Made by a program: the position numbers and the translations under genes. This document shows positions 1 through 9,951 of a DNA stretch of 64,000 nt, in pieces. The DNA is from Symsagittifera roscoffensis. Its lineage: Eukaryota; Xenacoelomorpha; Acoela; Convolutidae. The notes under the pieces were generated by a model. That model was not told where the DNA came from, did not search any database, and saw nothing but the letters and a program-made list of their open reading frames with translations. The stretch spans positions 54,468,467 to 54,532,466 of the forward strand of contig NC_087068.1 of NCBI RefSeq assembly GCF_963678635.1, given 5' to 3'. The stretch's first letter is position 1. Each line of letters starts with the position of its first letter.

Positions 1-215
1 GTCGCGACAGTCTAGACATACCAAAATTTGGTCGCGAAAGTCTGGAGAGGTGTTGCGAAAGTCAGGACGTACCAAAAATTGGTCGCCAAAGTCTGGACAT
101 GGGTCGCAAAAGTCTCGACACAGACTTTCGCGACACATGTCTAGACTTTCACGACCGAATATTGGTATGTCCTGACATTCACGGCCCACGGAGCAATTCA
201 TGTCCAGACGTTCCA
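1..215. repeat. Short degenerate inverted/tandem repeat
   Basis: The words GTCGCGAAAGTCTGGA and TACCAAAAATTGGTCG recur about every 35-50 bases from 1 to 115. The complementary words (AGACTTTCGCGACACATG, CGACCGAATATTGGTA) run from about 120 to 190. The block is therefore a tandem repeat that turns over into its inverse near position 118. It lies outside the LTR element and encodes nothing I recognise. It is probably part of a longer satellite or foldback element cut off by the window edge. Confidence 0.6.
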
Positions 216-279
216 GACTCAAACTCGCGGCGCAACTATGCAATTTGGGTCTAAATCCGGAAGTGGCGCGACCCTTAAA

Positions 280-453
280 TACAGGCGTACATACTTATAT
301 ACACTCATACGTTCATAAACATACACAAACTTATACACATACAAACACATAGACATAATTAACCACACCTTTTCCTTAATATACACATAAATACATATAT
401 ACATACATACCTTTGGTCATATGCACATACATACATATATACATAGATACATA
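280..453. repeat. (ATAC)n-type microsatellite, left side of the LTR element insertion
   Basis: Imperfect ATAC/CATA/TATA repeats run up to the first base of the 5' LTR. The same repeat resumes directly after the 3' LTR at 22,681. This shows the original insertion site was the inside of an ATAC microsatellite. Confidence 0.75.
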
Positions 454-1109
454 TGTGCCAGTCGGTCGTATTTGGAAGTTTGATCTTGAGCAGTGTGGAG
501 AAAAACTGGGTTTTGGGGTCAAATTGAAATTTTCAAAAATTCGAATTGCTTATGTCATGCCCAACTTTATCGCGACAACTGAAAAAATCAGAAATAAACT
601 CAGAACGATCGAATTACAATTGCGGGAAAGTGGCAAACAAAAACAGCGGGAAATTGCTACTAGCAATTTCCGAGATCCTAGTAAAACACGAGAGTAGAGC
701 TGTGCCGATAGGTGAGTACTCAATTTAATTTTCCCGAGTGTGTTTTATGATTGTTATGTTGAGAAGGTGAATTTTAGGTTGATCCATCTTAAATGGATCA
801 AAGTTCCACTGTCTAATAAAAATTAGCTATACGGATTGTTCCGACCCTGTTTTTAACGGCGTTCGTGTATTTTGGGTATTTCGAGACCTAAGTATGGGGA
901 CGTTCTCATTTTTCTAGAGTGGGGGGTATTTTGGTAGTGGTCTTTAAGCTGTAATGGGTTTTCGTCTCATGTCGCAAATGAACCGAATTGGCTACGACCA
1001 TTTTGAGGTACAAAAAACACACGAGATAGTGCCCCTGACTTTTGAGCCAATGGTTATAGGGCCTATTTTTCTTAAGCCTCATATGTGATCGAAGTAGACG
1101 ACTGTTACA
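454..1109 (+). repeat. 5' LTR of the giant element
   Basis: It matches the 3' LTR along most of its length; long shared words include CGATCGAATTACAATTGCGG and TGATCCATCT. It begins TGT and ends ACA. A possible AATAAA polyadenylation signal lies at about 813-820. Relative to the 3' LTR it lacks ~247 bases after GAGTAGAGCT near 700. Confidence 0.85.
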
Positions 1110-2639
1110 TAGTGTTTTTATGGCGCTCCTGGGTGTTTTTACGACATCATGACTACGGAGTCGAACCCACTTGACACAGATTCGGGCTACATGCCCATTC
1201 TAGAGCACGGGTGGTAGGGTTCGGCGGGAACGTATAAACCTTTCGGTTGTACCGTGATAGCTTTTTAAGAAAACTCGAAAAAACTTCCTGGTACGCTCTC
1301 CGAACGAGGCTTAGCTAACCGAGTAAGGGGGCTAACTACGGGGACAAAAACACGAACAAAAAAAAACAAAAAGCGAAACAAAAACTAAAAAAGGATAAAA
1401 AAGGAACAAAAACCATAAAACGAAAAATGACAGTGACTTTGAAACCAGATTAGTTGGATCAAACCTTTATAATAATTGAATAGTATACCTATACTGTTTT
1501 ATAAGACCGATCGTTTCGATCAACCTAGCAATCTAATCCAGCAACCTCAATAAGGTGCCCGAGTTTGGGGCGTTGTTAAGGGTTTTCAGATAGCCGGCAA
1601 CTTAGCTGGACAATTAGGAGACTTGACTGGAGTAGGAAACCAGCCGAGTGGGAAAGTGGTTCACAAGGATTTGGCTGAACCACGAGGAGATTTGTCTGGA
1701 TTAGGTGACCAGCCAAGTGGGGAGGTGGTGCTGGTGGCAAGTGCAGTGCACGTCAAGGAGACAACCAGCACGGAACCAGAACAACAAGAGGAGGACGTGC
1801 AGGGGTGTTCTCAAGTTGGTCAAAACGGGTATCGTTAAAATCCACATTACATTACAGGAGATAAGTGTAAAATTGGATAAGCGGAATCCCCCGGTTTTGA
1901 GGAACGTTTTTGCACAAGCAGGCCTGGAAACAGGTTCTACGGTTTTCTCTCGAGAGGTTTAGCACCAGGCGCTTGAGGTAATTTTCGGCTCATGAGGGGG
2001 GCTAAAGAGGGGGGAGGTTAGAAAAGGGGCTAGTTAGGTTAGAGGTTGGCGGTTGTAAATTGTAAAAAGGCAGGATAAATTAGAGTAACTAATTGATCGA
2101 CATCGTCGATTTAGTAACATTAGAACTTTACATGCGTCAATTATAAGAAGCTGATATCCAAAAAATAAGATCGAATTAAGGTAGGTAGCCTGGTCGGATC
2201 GGGCGGGGGGAACGGAAGTAGACAGTTTTCTGATACCCCATAAGATCGCTAGCAGGGGGAGGAAAACGCGTGGTAATCAGGTACCAGATGTTTTTTTTCG
2301 AATAAAGAATGACATCTGTCACCTTTGAATTTTAGGTGGGTTCATTTCTATGTTTTGATTATTTTTTCCTGTTTAAATTTTTACGTATTGGTGAAAAATT
2401 TTTGTTGATTTTTGAACGAACAGGTGATCAAAACATACCTGCGATCAAGTTGGATTTCAACTTGCCTCGAAATATCAAAAAGGGAGATGAATACAGGGGG
2501 GTTAGTATTTGAAGCTTTCGGCCATTAAGATTGGGTTTTTGGGAATTTTTTTTACTAGAGCTCGAGTGGCGGTACACGGTACAGTGGTTCAAGAGTTCCC
2601 AAAACGAAGAAGAAGAAGAAGTCCTAGTATCAAGACACT
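1110..2639 (+). other. Untranslated leader of the giant element, first part
   Basis: About 1.5 kb without a recognisable domain. A short open stretch at 1590-1838 contains two ~22-residue units 68 bases apart, at about 1617 and 1685. Both read G-D-L-[TS]-G-[VL]-G-[ND]-Q-P-S-G-[KE]-V-V. An A-rich tract at 1345-1430 and a few G-rich tracts are also present. Nothing else was recognised. Confidence 0.5.
1121..1138 (+). promoter_or_regulatory. Possible primer-binding site
   Basis: TGGCGCTCCTGGGTG starts 11 bases after the 5' LTR. Its complement ends in CGCCA, as a tRNA 3' end would. I could not assign a tRNA. The spacer is longer than usual, so this is tentative. Confidence 0.3.
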
Positions 2640-5620
2640 TGGTGGCAAAGTCTTGGGACAGTACCGAAGAAGTCTTGAGACGGTTCTGTCTTGGGACAGT
2701 GGTCTTGGGACAGTGCATTCTTGGGACAGTACAGTCTTGGGACAGTGGTCTTGGGACAGTGGTCTTGGGACAGTACAGTCTTGGGACAGTGGTCTTGGGA
2801 CAGTGGTCTTGGGACAGTACAGTCTTGGGACAGTGCAGTCTTGGGACAGTGGTCTTGGGGCAGTGGTCTTGGGACAGTACAGTCTTTGGACAGTGCAGTG
2901 TTGGGACAATGGTCTTGGGACTGTACAGTCTTGGGGCAGTGGTCTTGGGATAGTGGTCTTGGGACAATGCGGTCTTGGGACAGTACAGTCTTAGGACAGT
3001 AGCAGGAAGTACTGGGACAGCACCGAGTAGTCTTGGGACAGTAGAAAGAAAGCTTGGGACAGTACATAGAAGAGTTGGGACAGTACATAGAAGAGTTGGG
3101 ACAATACCGGGAGGTCTTGGGACAGTGGTCTTGGGACAGTGGTCTTGGGACAGTGGTCATGGGACAGTACAGTCTTGGGACAAGGCAGTCTTGGGACAGT
3201 GGTCTTGGGACAGTACAGTCTTCGGACAGTGGTCTTGGGACAGTGGTCTTGGGACAGTGCAGTCTTGGGACAGTGATCTTGGGACAGTGGTCTTGGGAGA
3301 GTACAGTCTTGGGACAGTGCAGTCTTGGTACAGTGGTCTTGGGACAGTACAGTCTTGGGACAGTGGTCTTGGGACAGTGCAGTCTTGGGACAGTACATCC
3401 TTGGGACAGTACGGTCTTGGGACGGTGCAGTCTTGGGACAGTACAGTCTTGGGATAGTAGTCTTGGGACAGTGCGGTCTTGGGACAGTACAGTCTTAGGA
3501 CAGTAGCAGGAAGTACTGGGACAGCACCGAGTAGTCTTAGGACAGTAGAAAGAAAGCTTGGGACAGTACATAGAAGAGTTGGGACAGTACATAGAAGAGT
3601 TGGGACAGTACATAGAAGAGTTGGAACAATACCTGAAGGTCTTGGGACAGTGGTCTTGGGACAGTGATTTTGGGACAGTGGTCTTGGGACAGTACAGTCT
3701 TGGGACAGTGCAGTCTTGGGACAGTGGTCTTGGGACAGAACAGTCTTCGGACAGTGGTCTTGGGACAGTGGTCTTGGGGCAGTGGTCTTGGGACAGTACA
3801 CTCATGGGACAGTGGTCTTGGGACAGTGGTCTTGGGACAGTACAGTCTTGGGACAGTGCAGTGTTGGGACAATGGTCTTGGGACAGTACAGTCTTGGTAC
3901 AGTGGTCTTGGGACAGTGGTCTTGGGACAGTGCAGTCTTGGGACAGTGGTCATGGGACAGTGGTCTTGGGACAGTACAGTTTTGGGACAGTGCAGTCTTC
4001 GGACAAGGGTCTTGGGACAGTACAGTCTTGGGACAGTGTTCTTGGGAACCTGCAGTCTTGGGATAGCAGTCTTGAGACAGTACGGTCTTGGGACGGTGCA
4101 GTATTGGGACAGCACAGTCTTGGGATAGTAGTCTTGGGACAGTGTCGTCTTGGGACAGTACAGTCTAAAGGACAGTAGCAGGAAGTGCTGGGACAGCACC
4201 GAGTAGTCTTGGGACAGTAGAAAGAAAGCTTGGGACAGTACATAGAAGAGTTGGGACAGTACATAGAAGAGTTGAGAGTTGGGACAATACCGGGAGGTCT
4301 TGGGACAGTGGTCTTGGGACAGTACAGTGTTGGGACAGTGGTCTTGGGACAGTGCAGTCTTGGGACAGTACAGTCTTGGGATAGTAGTCTTGGGACAGTA
4401 CAGTCTTGGGACAGTGGTGTTGGGACAGTACAGTCTTGTAACAGTAAAGTCTTGGGATAGTAGTCTTGGGACAGTACAGTCTTGGGATAGTAGTCTTTGG
4501 ACAGTGCGGTCTTGGGACAGTACAGTCTAAAGGACACTAGCAGGAAGTACTGGGACAGCACCGAGTAGTCTTGGGACAGTAGAAAGAAAGCTTGGGACAG
4601 TACATAGAAGAGTTGGGACAGTACATAGAAGAGTTGGGACAATACCGGGAGGTCTTGGGACAGTGGTCTTGGGACAGTACAGTCTTGGGACAGTGGTCTT
4701 GGGACAGTGCAGTCTTGGCACAGTACAGTCTTGGGATAGTAGTCTTGGGACAGTACGGTCTTGGGACAGTACAGTCTTGGGACAGTGGTCGTGGGACAGT
4801 GCAGTCTTGGGACAGTACAGTCTTGGGATAGTTGTCTTGGGACAGTACGGTCATGGGACGGTGCAGTCTTGGGACAGTACAGTCTTGGGATAGTAGTCTT
4901 GGGACAGTGCGGTCTTGGGACAGTACATTCTAAAGGACAGTAGCAGGAAGTTTTGGGACAGCACCGAGTAGTCTTGGGACAGTACATAGAAGAGTTGGGA
5001 CAGTACATAGAAGAGTTGGGACAATACCGGCAGTTCTTGGGACAGTGGTCTTGGGACAGTGGTCTTGGGACAGTGGTCTTGGGACAGTGGTCTTGGAACA
5101 GTGGTATTGGGACAGTGGTCTTGGGACAGTACAGTCTTGGGACAGTGCAGTCTTGGGACAGTGGTCTTGGGACAGTACAATCTTCGCACAGTGGTCTTGG
5201 GACAGTGGTCTTGGGACAGTACAGTCTTGGGACAGTGGTCTTGGGACAGTGGTCTTGGGAGGGTACAGTCTTGGGACAGTGCAGTCTTGGGACAGTGGTC
5301 TTGGGACAGTACAGTCTTTGGACAGTGGCCTTGGGAAAGTGCAGTCTTCGGACAGTACAGTCTTGGGATAGTAGTTTTGGGACAGTACGGTCTTGGGACG
5401 GTGCAGTCTTGGGACAGTACAGTCTTGGGATAGTAGTCTTGGGACAGTGCGGTCTTGGGACAGTACAGTCTAAATACAGTGGCAGGAAGTACTGTGACAG
5501 CACCGAGTAGTCTTGGGACAGTAGAAAGAAAGCTTGGGACAGTACATAGAAGAGTTGGGACAGTACATAGAAGAGTTGGGACAATACCGGGAGGTCATGG
5601 GACGGTACAAAAGAATGGTG
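2640..5620 (+). repeat. Higher-order tandem array on a TCTTGGGACAGT core
   Basis: The core TCTTGGGACAGT is followed by GG, ACAG or GCAG, giving 14- and 16-base units repeated well over 150 times with point variants. The simple units are interrupted by a conserved ~115-base cassette. It begins GTAGCAGGAAGTACTGGGAC, contains AGAAAGAAAGCTTGGGACAG and two ACATAGAAGAGTTGGGACAG units, and ends near ACAATACCGGGAGG. Cassettes start near 2999, 3503, 4175, 4537, 4939 and 5479; the fifth lacks the AGAAAGAAAGC part. The array sits in the leader between the 5' LTR and gag. Because the units contain almost no stop codons, long open frames exist on both strands (up to ~540 codons on the - strand). These are a by-product of the repeat and not evidence of a protein. 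Confidence 0.9.
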
Positions 5621-6010
5621 TGTGGTGTGACGGTACTACAAAGTCCTAAGACAGGTCGAAATAACTAATCGCTAAATTAAAAGCGATAGGACTAGTCGGA
5701 ACGTTAAATCGCGATAGATCCGATTCTGCCGGGATCACCAATTGGTAAAAATTTTTTTAGTTCTTAAAAGGGAATAGGAACGTTGCTTTTTTTATTATAC
5801 TTTTTATTTTATCAGAGATTTTACCCTTACAATAGAATTTTGTAAATCATAATATTGTAAATAGAGATAATTGTAAATAAAATCTTGAGACGGACTAGGG
5901 TACCGATAGCTGAAAAAAGAGCTTTGGGGTCAAAGACAAAACATAACTCAACGCAACGAAAAGTGACAACGGTTGGCCCAATAATTACAAGGAAGAACTT
6001 TTCAGTGAGC
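5621..6010 (+). other. Leader between tandem array and gag
   Basis: AT-rich stretch of about 390 bases joining the array to gag. It includes T- and A-rich runs around 5745-5830. An in-frame ATG occurs at 5885, but the better gag start is the ATG at 6011. No other signal was seen. Confidence 0.4.
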
Positions 6011-6647
6011 ATGGTCAACACAAGAAGTTCAAAAGACAAGAAGACAAAAGAGGGCGCTGAAGGAAAACAAATGGTACCCGCCACTGAAATTGACCTAGAG
6101 ACACCAGACCAGAGTGTTGATGAGGTGGAGAAGAAGACAACGGAGTCGACACCGATGCCGAATGCAGAGGAACAAAGCCAAAAGTCGATGGAATTCTCAT
6201 CGATAGACACTGTGGAGGACACGACGGGCAACACGCCAGAAACAGTAAAGGACGAGTCTCAAGTAAACAAACGTCATTCACAGAGAGGATAGCGATGATG
6301 GTTGGATGAAGTCGAGAGACTTAGTGGCGGAAGAATCGAAAGCCGAGAAAGGCAAAACATTTGGAACAGTTATGACGATAACATTAGAGGCCAATCAAGA
6401 TGATGACCAGATTAAACAGGGGGCAGCAACCAGCAATAGAGCAACACCTAACCATGAAACAACAACTACTCTTGAACTGGGCGATTTGATGGCTAAGCCA
6501 GATCAGATCGACAAGAAACTGAAGCACAGCAAGGAGGATAGAGAGGTAATAAAGAAAGAATTAAGATACAACAAACGCGAGTACCTGAATAACTTTTTCA
6601 ATCTGGCGAGGGCGACAGAGGAAAAGCTTCAGCAGATGTCAGACTAG
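6011..6647 (+). pseudogene. gag: gag, N-terminal part (broken)
   Basis: Start chosen at ATG 6011, which opens M-V-N-T-R-S-S, a common Ty3/gypsy gag start; the frame is also open upstream to 5885. This part is hydrophilic, rich in Lys, Glu and Thr, and towards its end predicted to be helical. The frame ends at TAG about 6292 and continues in another frame from about 6306, so a frameshift lies between. A second in-frame TAG at 6645-6647 separates it from the next gag part, which stays in the same frame. Gag would form the virus-like particle in the cytoplasm. The breaks mean this copy cannot make full-length Gag. Confidence 0.7.
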
Positions 6648-8087
6648 GTAGAGGCCACTGACGAAGATCGAGATAAGCACATCAAAAAACACATGCAAGA
6701 AATGAAGAAACGCTATGACGCTGTGAACAGCCAGTTGGGGAGTCTGGAAACGAGAATGGACTCAATGAGAAGGGACCAGGCTGAGAAATCATGTGCCATA
6801 CAGGCAAAACTAGATGCCATCTTGAGAAACTCTACATCACAAGACAAGCCGGTAACGGATCGAACGCAAAGTACCAGAGTTGATTTCGTGGAACGACAAC
6901 GAAACAAACGGGAATCAACACCGTTACCATTAACACGGGATGCGGCAATCACAGCACCGGGGGGGGGGGCCACAAAGAACACTGACTCGAGCGACAGAGG
7001 AGATGGAAAATCAAGGAAAACTTTCAAAAAACCGAAAGAACTCAAGGATGATTCAGACGGATGCATTGATACTTGGGTAGAAGTCATGAGATTGCATTTG
7101 GAACAAGACAACTTGAACGATGAGAGACAAGCTTGCACAGCGATACTCAGCAACTTAGAAGGCACGGCGTTGAAATGCGTAGTTGCAAAAAGGAAGGAAG
7201 AGGGACGCGACGCTGCGGATAAAATCTTCGAGATTTTAAAGAATCGATTCGGGTCAGGCATGAAAAATCACCAAGCGATGATGCGATTTGATCGGTTCCT
7301 GGATGATCGGTTCCTGGATGATCTTGAGAGCTTGAGACGAAGAAGTGATTCTGAAGAGTCAACAAACAGAAGGAACTTTAGTATCGCCTCAAAGTTCATT
7401 GATGGTGTAAAAAGTGACGACTGGAGAACAGTGTTAGCAACGTACTATACCCTGTCGAAAGATAGTGCACCGACTCCAGAAGAGATGAGACAGAAATCGA
7501 GAGAGTACTTGCTAATGAAACCCATGAAATACTTATATTCGGAGAACAGGAACATGCAAGAGGGGAGTCAACCACAAAGGTCGTCATGGTACAAGCCTAG
7601 AGATGACATGGACAAACGTAGATCATGCGCAAACTGCGGGTCGGCTGATCATCACGTGGCGGATTGCACAACATACAAACAGGGCATGAAGAGTCTGGGA
7701 TATGCACCCGATGAGGAAAATATGAGCCAGATGGAGGAACACGAGTACTATAGTGGCTTGATCATCAAAATAGGTTTAAGATGCTTCTTCTGCAATGAAG
7801 AGGGGCACTTCAGGATGGACTGTCCTTTGTTCTGGGAGGCAGACAAGAACCAGAGTCACCCCAAGCATAAGTTGGCTTTAGCGGCGGTGCAGAACCAGAG
7901 AAATAGACAAACTGAGTTTGAAACAAAAAACTTGGAAGCACCGAGTGCGGAACTGCCAACGAAGACAGTGAAAGCTGTAACGCAAGTCAATAGTGCAAAA
8001 GAGGCCACGGCCAGGAATGCCCTAGAAATAAATTATGAGAAAGCGGCGGCTATTAACGAAGTGAAACAGGACCTAGCGACGAAGTAA
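6648..8087 (+). CDS. gag: gag, capsid and nucleocapsid part with two CCHC zinc knuckles
   Basis: Open frame of about 465 codons from 6693. It starts with a coiled coil, then a capsid-like region (W-V-E-V-M-R-L-H-L around 7075 and R-F-D-R-F-L-D-D near 7285). Two canonical CX2CX4HX4C knuckles follow: C-A-N-C...H...C at about 7625-7667 and C-F-F-C...H...C at about 7783-7824. These would bind the genomic RNA during packaging. A Lys/Glu-rich coiled coil follows and is cut by TAA at 8085-8087. The same frame and helical character continue beyond, so this stop is either the gag terminator or a nonsense mutation. A 15-base direct duplication (GATCGGTTCCTG) at about 7290-7320 repeats five residues. 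Confidence 0.85.
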   Translation, partial: VEATDEDRDKHIKKHMQEMKKRYDAVNSQLGSLETRMDSMRRDQAEKSCAIQAKLDAILRNSTSQDKPVTDRTQSTRVDFVERQRNKRESTPLPLTRDAAITAPGGGATKNTDSSDRGDGKSRKTFKKPKELKDDSDGCIDTWVEVMRLHLEQDNLNDERQACTAILSNLEGTALKCVVAKRKEEGRDAADKIFEILKNRFGSGMKNHQAMMRFDRFLDDRFLDDLESLRRRSDSEESTNRRNFSIASKFIDGVKSDDWRTVLATYYTLSKDSAPTPEEMRQKSREYLLMKPMKYLYSENRNMQEGSQPQRSSWYKPRDDMDKRRSCANCGSADHHVADCTTYKQGMKSLGYAPDEENMSQMEEHEYYSGLIIKIGLRCFFCNEEGHFRMDCPLFWEADKNQSHPKHKLALAAVQNQRNRQTEFETKNLEAPSAELPTKTVKAVTQVNSAKEATARNALEINYEKAAAINEVKQDLATK

Positions 8088-8099
8088 ATAGAGCAACGG

Positions 8100-9316
8100 T
8101 TGAAGCAGGAGATCGAAAGACAGAAGTCGAACGAGACGTTAGGTTACTCGGTGCCAGTGCCAGAAGCCGCAGCAGGGTCAACAAAGAGTGGAAATTGCAA
8201 CACTCTGAAAATGGTGACGGGAAAGACATTCGGCATAACAAAAATCGGAGCCAGGATAATGTCAGTAATCACTGTAGGCTGCCATGAAGTAACGAGGAAC
8301 TTGAGCGAACCCAGCGACCAGACAATAATGCACATTGATGTATATGCAGATTACTTGAGTGCGATAAGCCCACAGACGACTTCTAGAGCCTTGAGGGCGC
8401 TACTCACAAGAGGTGGCAGCAAGTCAGTCCGTGTTGATAACAGATATACAGAAGCTTATGGTCCGCATGAGGTGATGTTAAATATAGATGGGATAAACAT
8501 CTATACGAAAACCATGATAACATGTGATGAAGATCTAGTGGGGCAGATCTGCGTGGGAAAAGAAGAATTAAAAGTGAGATCGATTGGACACAGCGCCATG
8601 CTGGAAGAAGATGCAATGTACATCGGGACAGAGGCAGACGTATCAGCACATGTGCTTGACTTAAACGGCAAGAAGATTCAGTTACGTGGGTTACTCGATA
8701 CAGGAGCGGTCTTGAGTGTTATACCAATCGAAACTTGGGAACGGATGGACTTCAACAAAAATGACTTGATAGACTCGAGAATACGGCTGTCAGCTGCTAA
8801 CAAAAGCGGGTGCTGGGCAGAACACCAATAATAGCCCTAAATCTGGTTGAACGCAACCTGTGGATGAGCTTTCTTGTGGTAGAAAACCTAGATGAGTCTG
8901 ACCAATTCATTTTAGGCAGACACTTCATCAGGAGCTTCGACGTAACGATTGATTTAAGCAATGCGATGTTCAGGATACGGAACCCGGATAGGAGGTACGC
9001 AATTAAACCGGTAAATTTAATAATGGCGAATGAAAATAAAGCACCGGTTTTCTTGAGTAGGAGGCTGAGGCTATGGGCGAACGAAGTGGCGATCGTAAGC
9101 TTGCGAATGAAAAATTACAATGAACTAAGTGTCAACAAGCAAGTATGCATAGTCCCAAATCCTAATAATCAAAGTGCTGCTGTTTTAGGAAGATCCTTCT
9201 CGATAACCAAGAGCGGTCTCTGCGTCAGTGTTTTGTTGAATACTTTTGATATACCCATCACGATACAGAGGGGGAGGAAGCTGGGATATGAAGGGGGAGG
9301 AAAATTTGTATCTTGA
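8100..9316 (+). pseudogene. pro: Retropepsin-like aspartic protease region
   Basis: In the same frame as gag after the TAA at 8085. The active-site motif L-L-D-T-G-A is at 8691-8708, followed by V-L-S-V-I-P as expected for a retroviral-type protease that dimerises to cut the polyprotein. A frameshift near 8815 moves to another frame. There the C-terminal protease signature, I-L-G-R-H-F followed by a hydrophobic strand, lies at about 8915-8960. A further ~110-residue tail of unknown role ends at a stop at 9316. The 190 residues before the active site are longer than a minimal retropepsin needs and were not recognised. Confidence 0.75.
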
Positions 9317-9951
9317 GACGATTGAAGAAAATAAAAGGTTCATCGGGTCTTGTAAAGTCACTTGACTCAGAGACAGACGATGGACTTTCGAGCTGTTCGA
9401 ATTTTCCGGAACGGCCGACATTAGATGAAATGCAGAGAGATATACCGGTCCTACCGGAGATTGAGCATTTAAAGGGCAAGATAACGGACGAACAGCTCGA
9501 AGCCGTCAAGGATGTACTGGATCGGAACGAGGATGTTTTTCGAAATACAAGGCAGACATTGGATGTTGTAATTTCGTTGAGCATGAAATAGAGCTTGAAG
9601 AGAATGCGGTACCACACAGGGAGGGGGCGAGGCGCATGACCCAACACAAATCGGAGGCATGTAGGAAAGAGATAGAGACATTACTAGAGTTTGACATGAT
9701 AGAACCATCCAAGTCACCGTGGGCGTATGGAGTAGTGATGGCCAAAAAAAAGGCAAACGATTGAGATTTTGTTGTGACTTTCGGTATCTGAACTCCGTCA
9801 CGGTGAAGGATGCCTATCCCATACCTAGGATTGACGAGAGCCTCTCGAAGTTAGGTGATGCAAAATTTTTACGACTCTTCATTTAGGTTCGGCCTTCTGT
9901 TAGGTCCCGCTGAGGAAGCAGGACAGGGACAAAACAGGGTTCGCCTGCGAG
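9313..9951 (+). pseudogene. pol: Reverse transcriptase, N-terminal fingers/palm (frameshifted)
   Basis: Coding signal passes through at least three frames. The connection segment (L-D-R-N-E-D-V-F near 9515) is followed by a shift. The next stretch includes M-I-E-P-S-K-S-P-W-A, a typical Ty3/gypsy RT start, near 9695-9725. An A8 run at 9742-9749 then shifts the frame. F-C-C-D-F-R-Y-L-N-S (RT block 2) lies near 9770-9800. Block A reads F-T-T-L-H-L at about 9868-9885, where the family has Asp in place of His; the His codon CAT is at 9880-9882. An in-frame TAG follows at 9901-9903. RT would copy element RNA to DNA; this copy cannot. Confidence 0.8.

Noticed and set aside
2990-5560. GGGACAGCACC in the array cassettes as a REST/NRSF-type site, or GGGACA as a steroid-receptor half-site
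   Set aside because: Short partial matches in a highly repeated sequence; no independent support.
2428-5584. Very long open frames on both strands within the tandem array
   Set aside because: They follow from a nearly stop-free repeat unit whose length is not a multiple of three; no start, domain or codon pattern supports a protein.
2640-5620. CRISPR-like array
   Set aside because: Units are contiguous without unique spacers, and the context is a eukaryotic retroelement.
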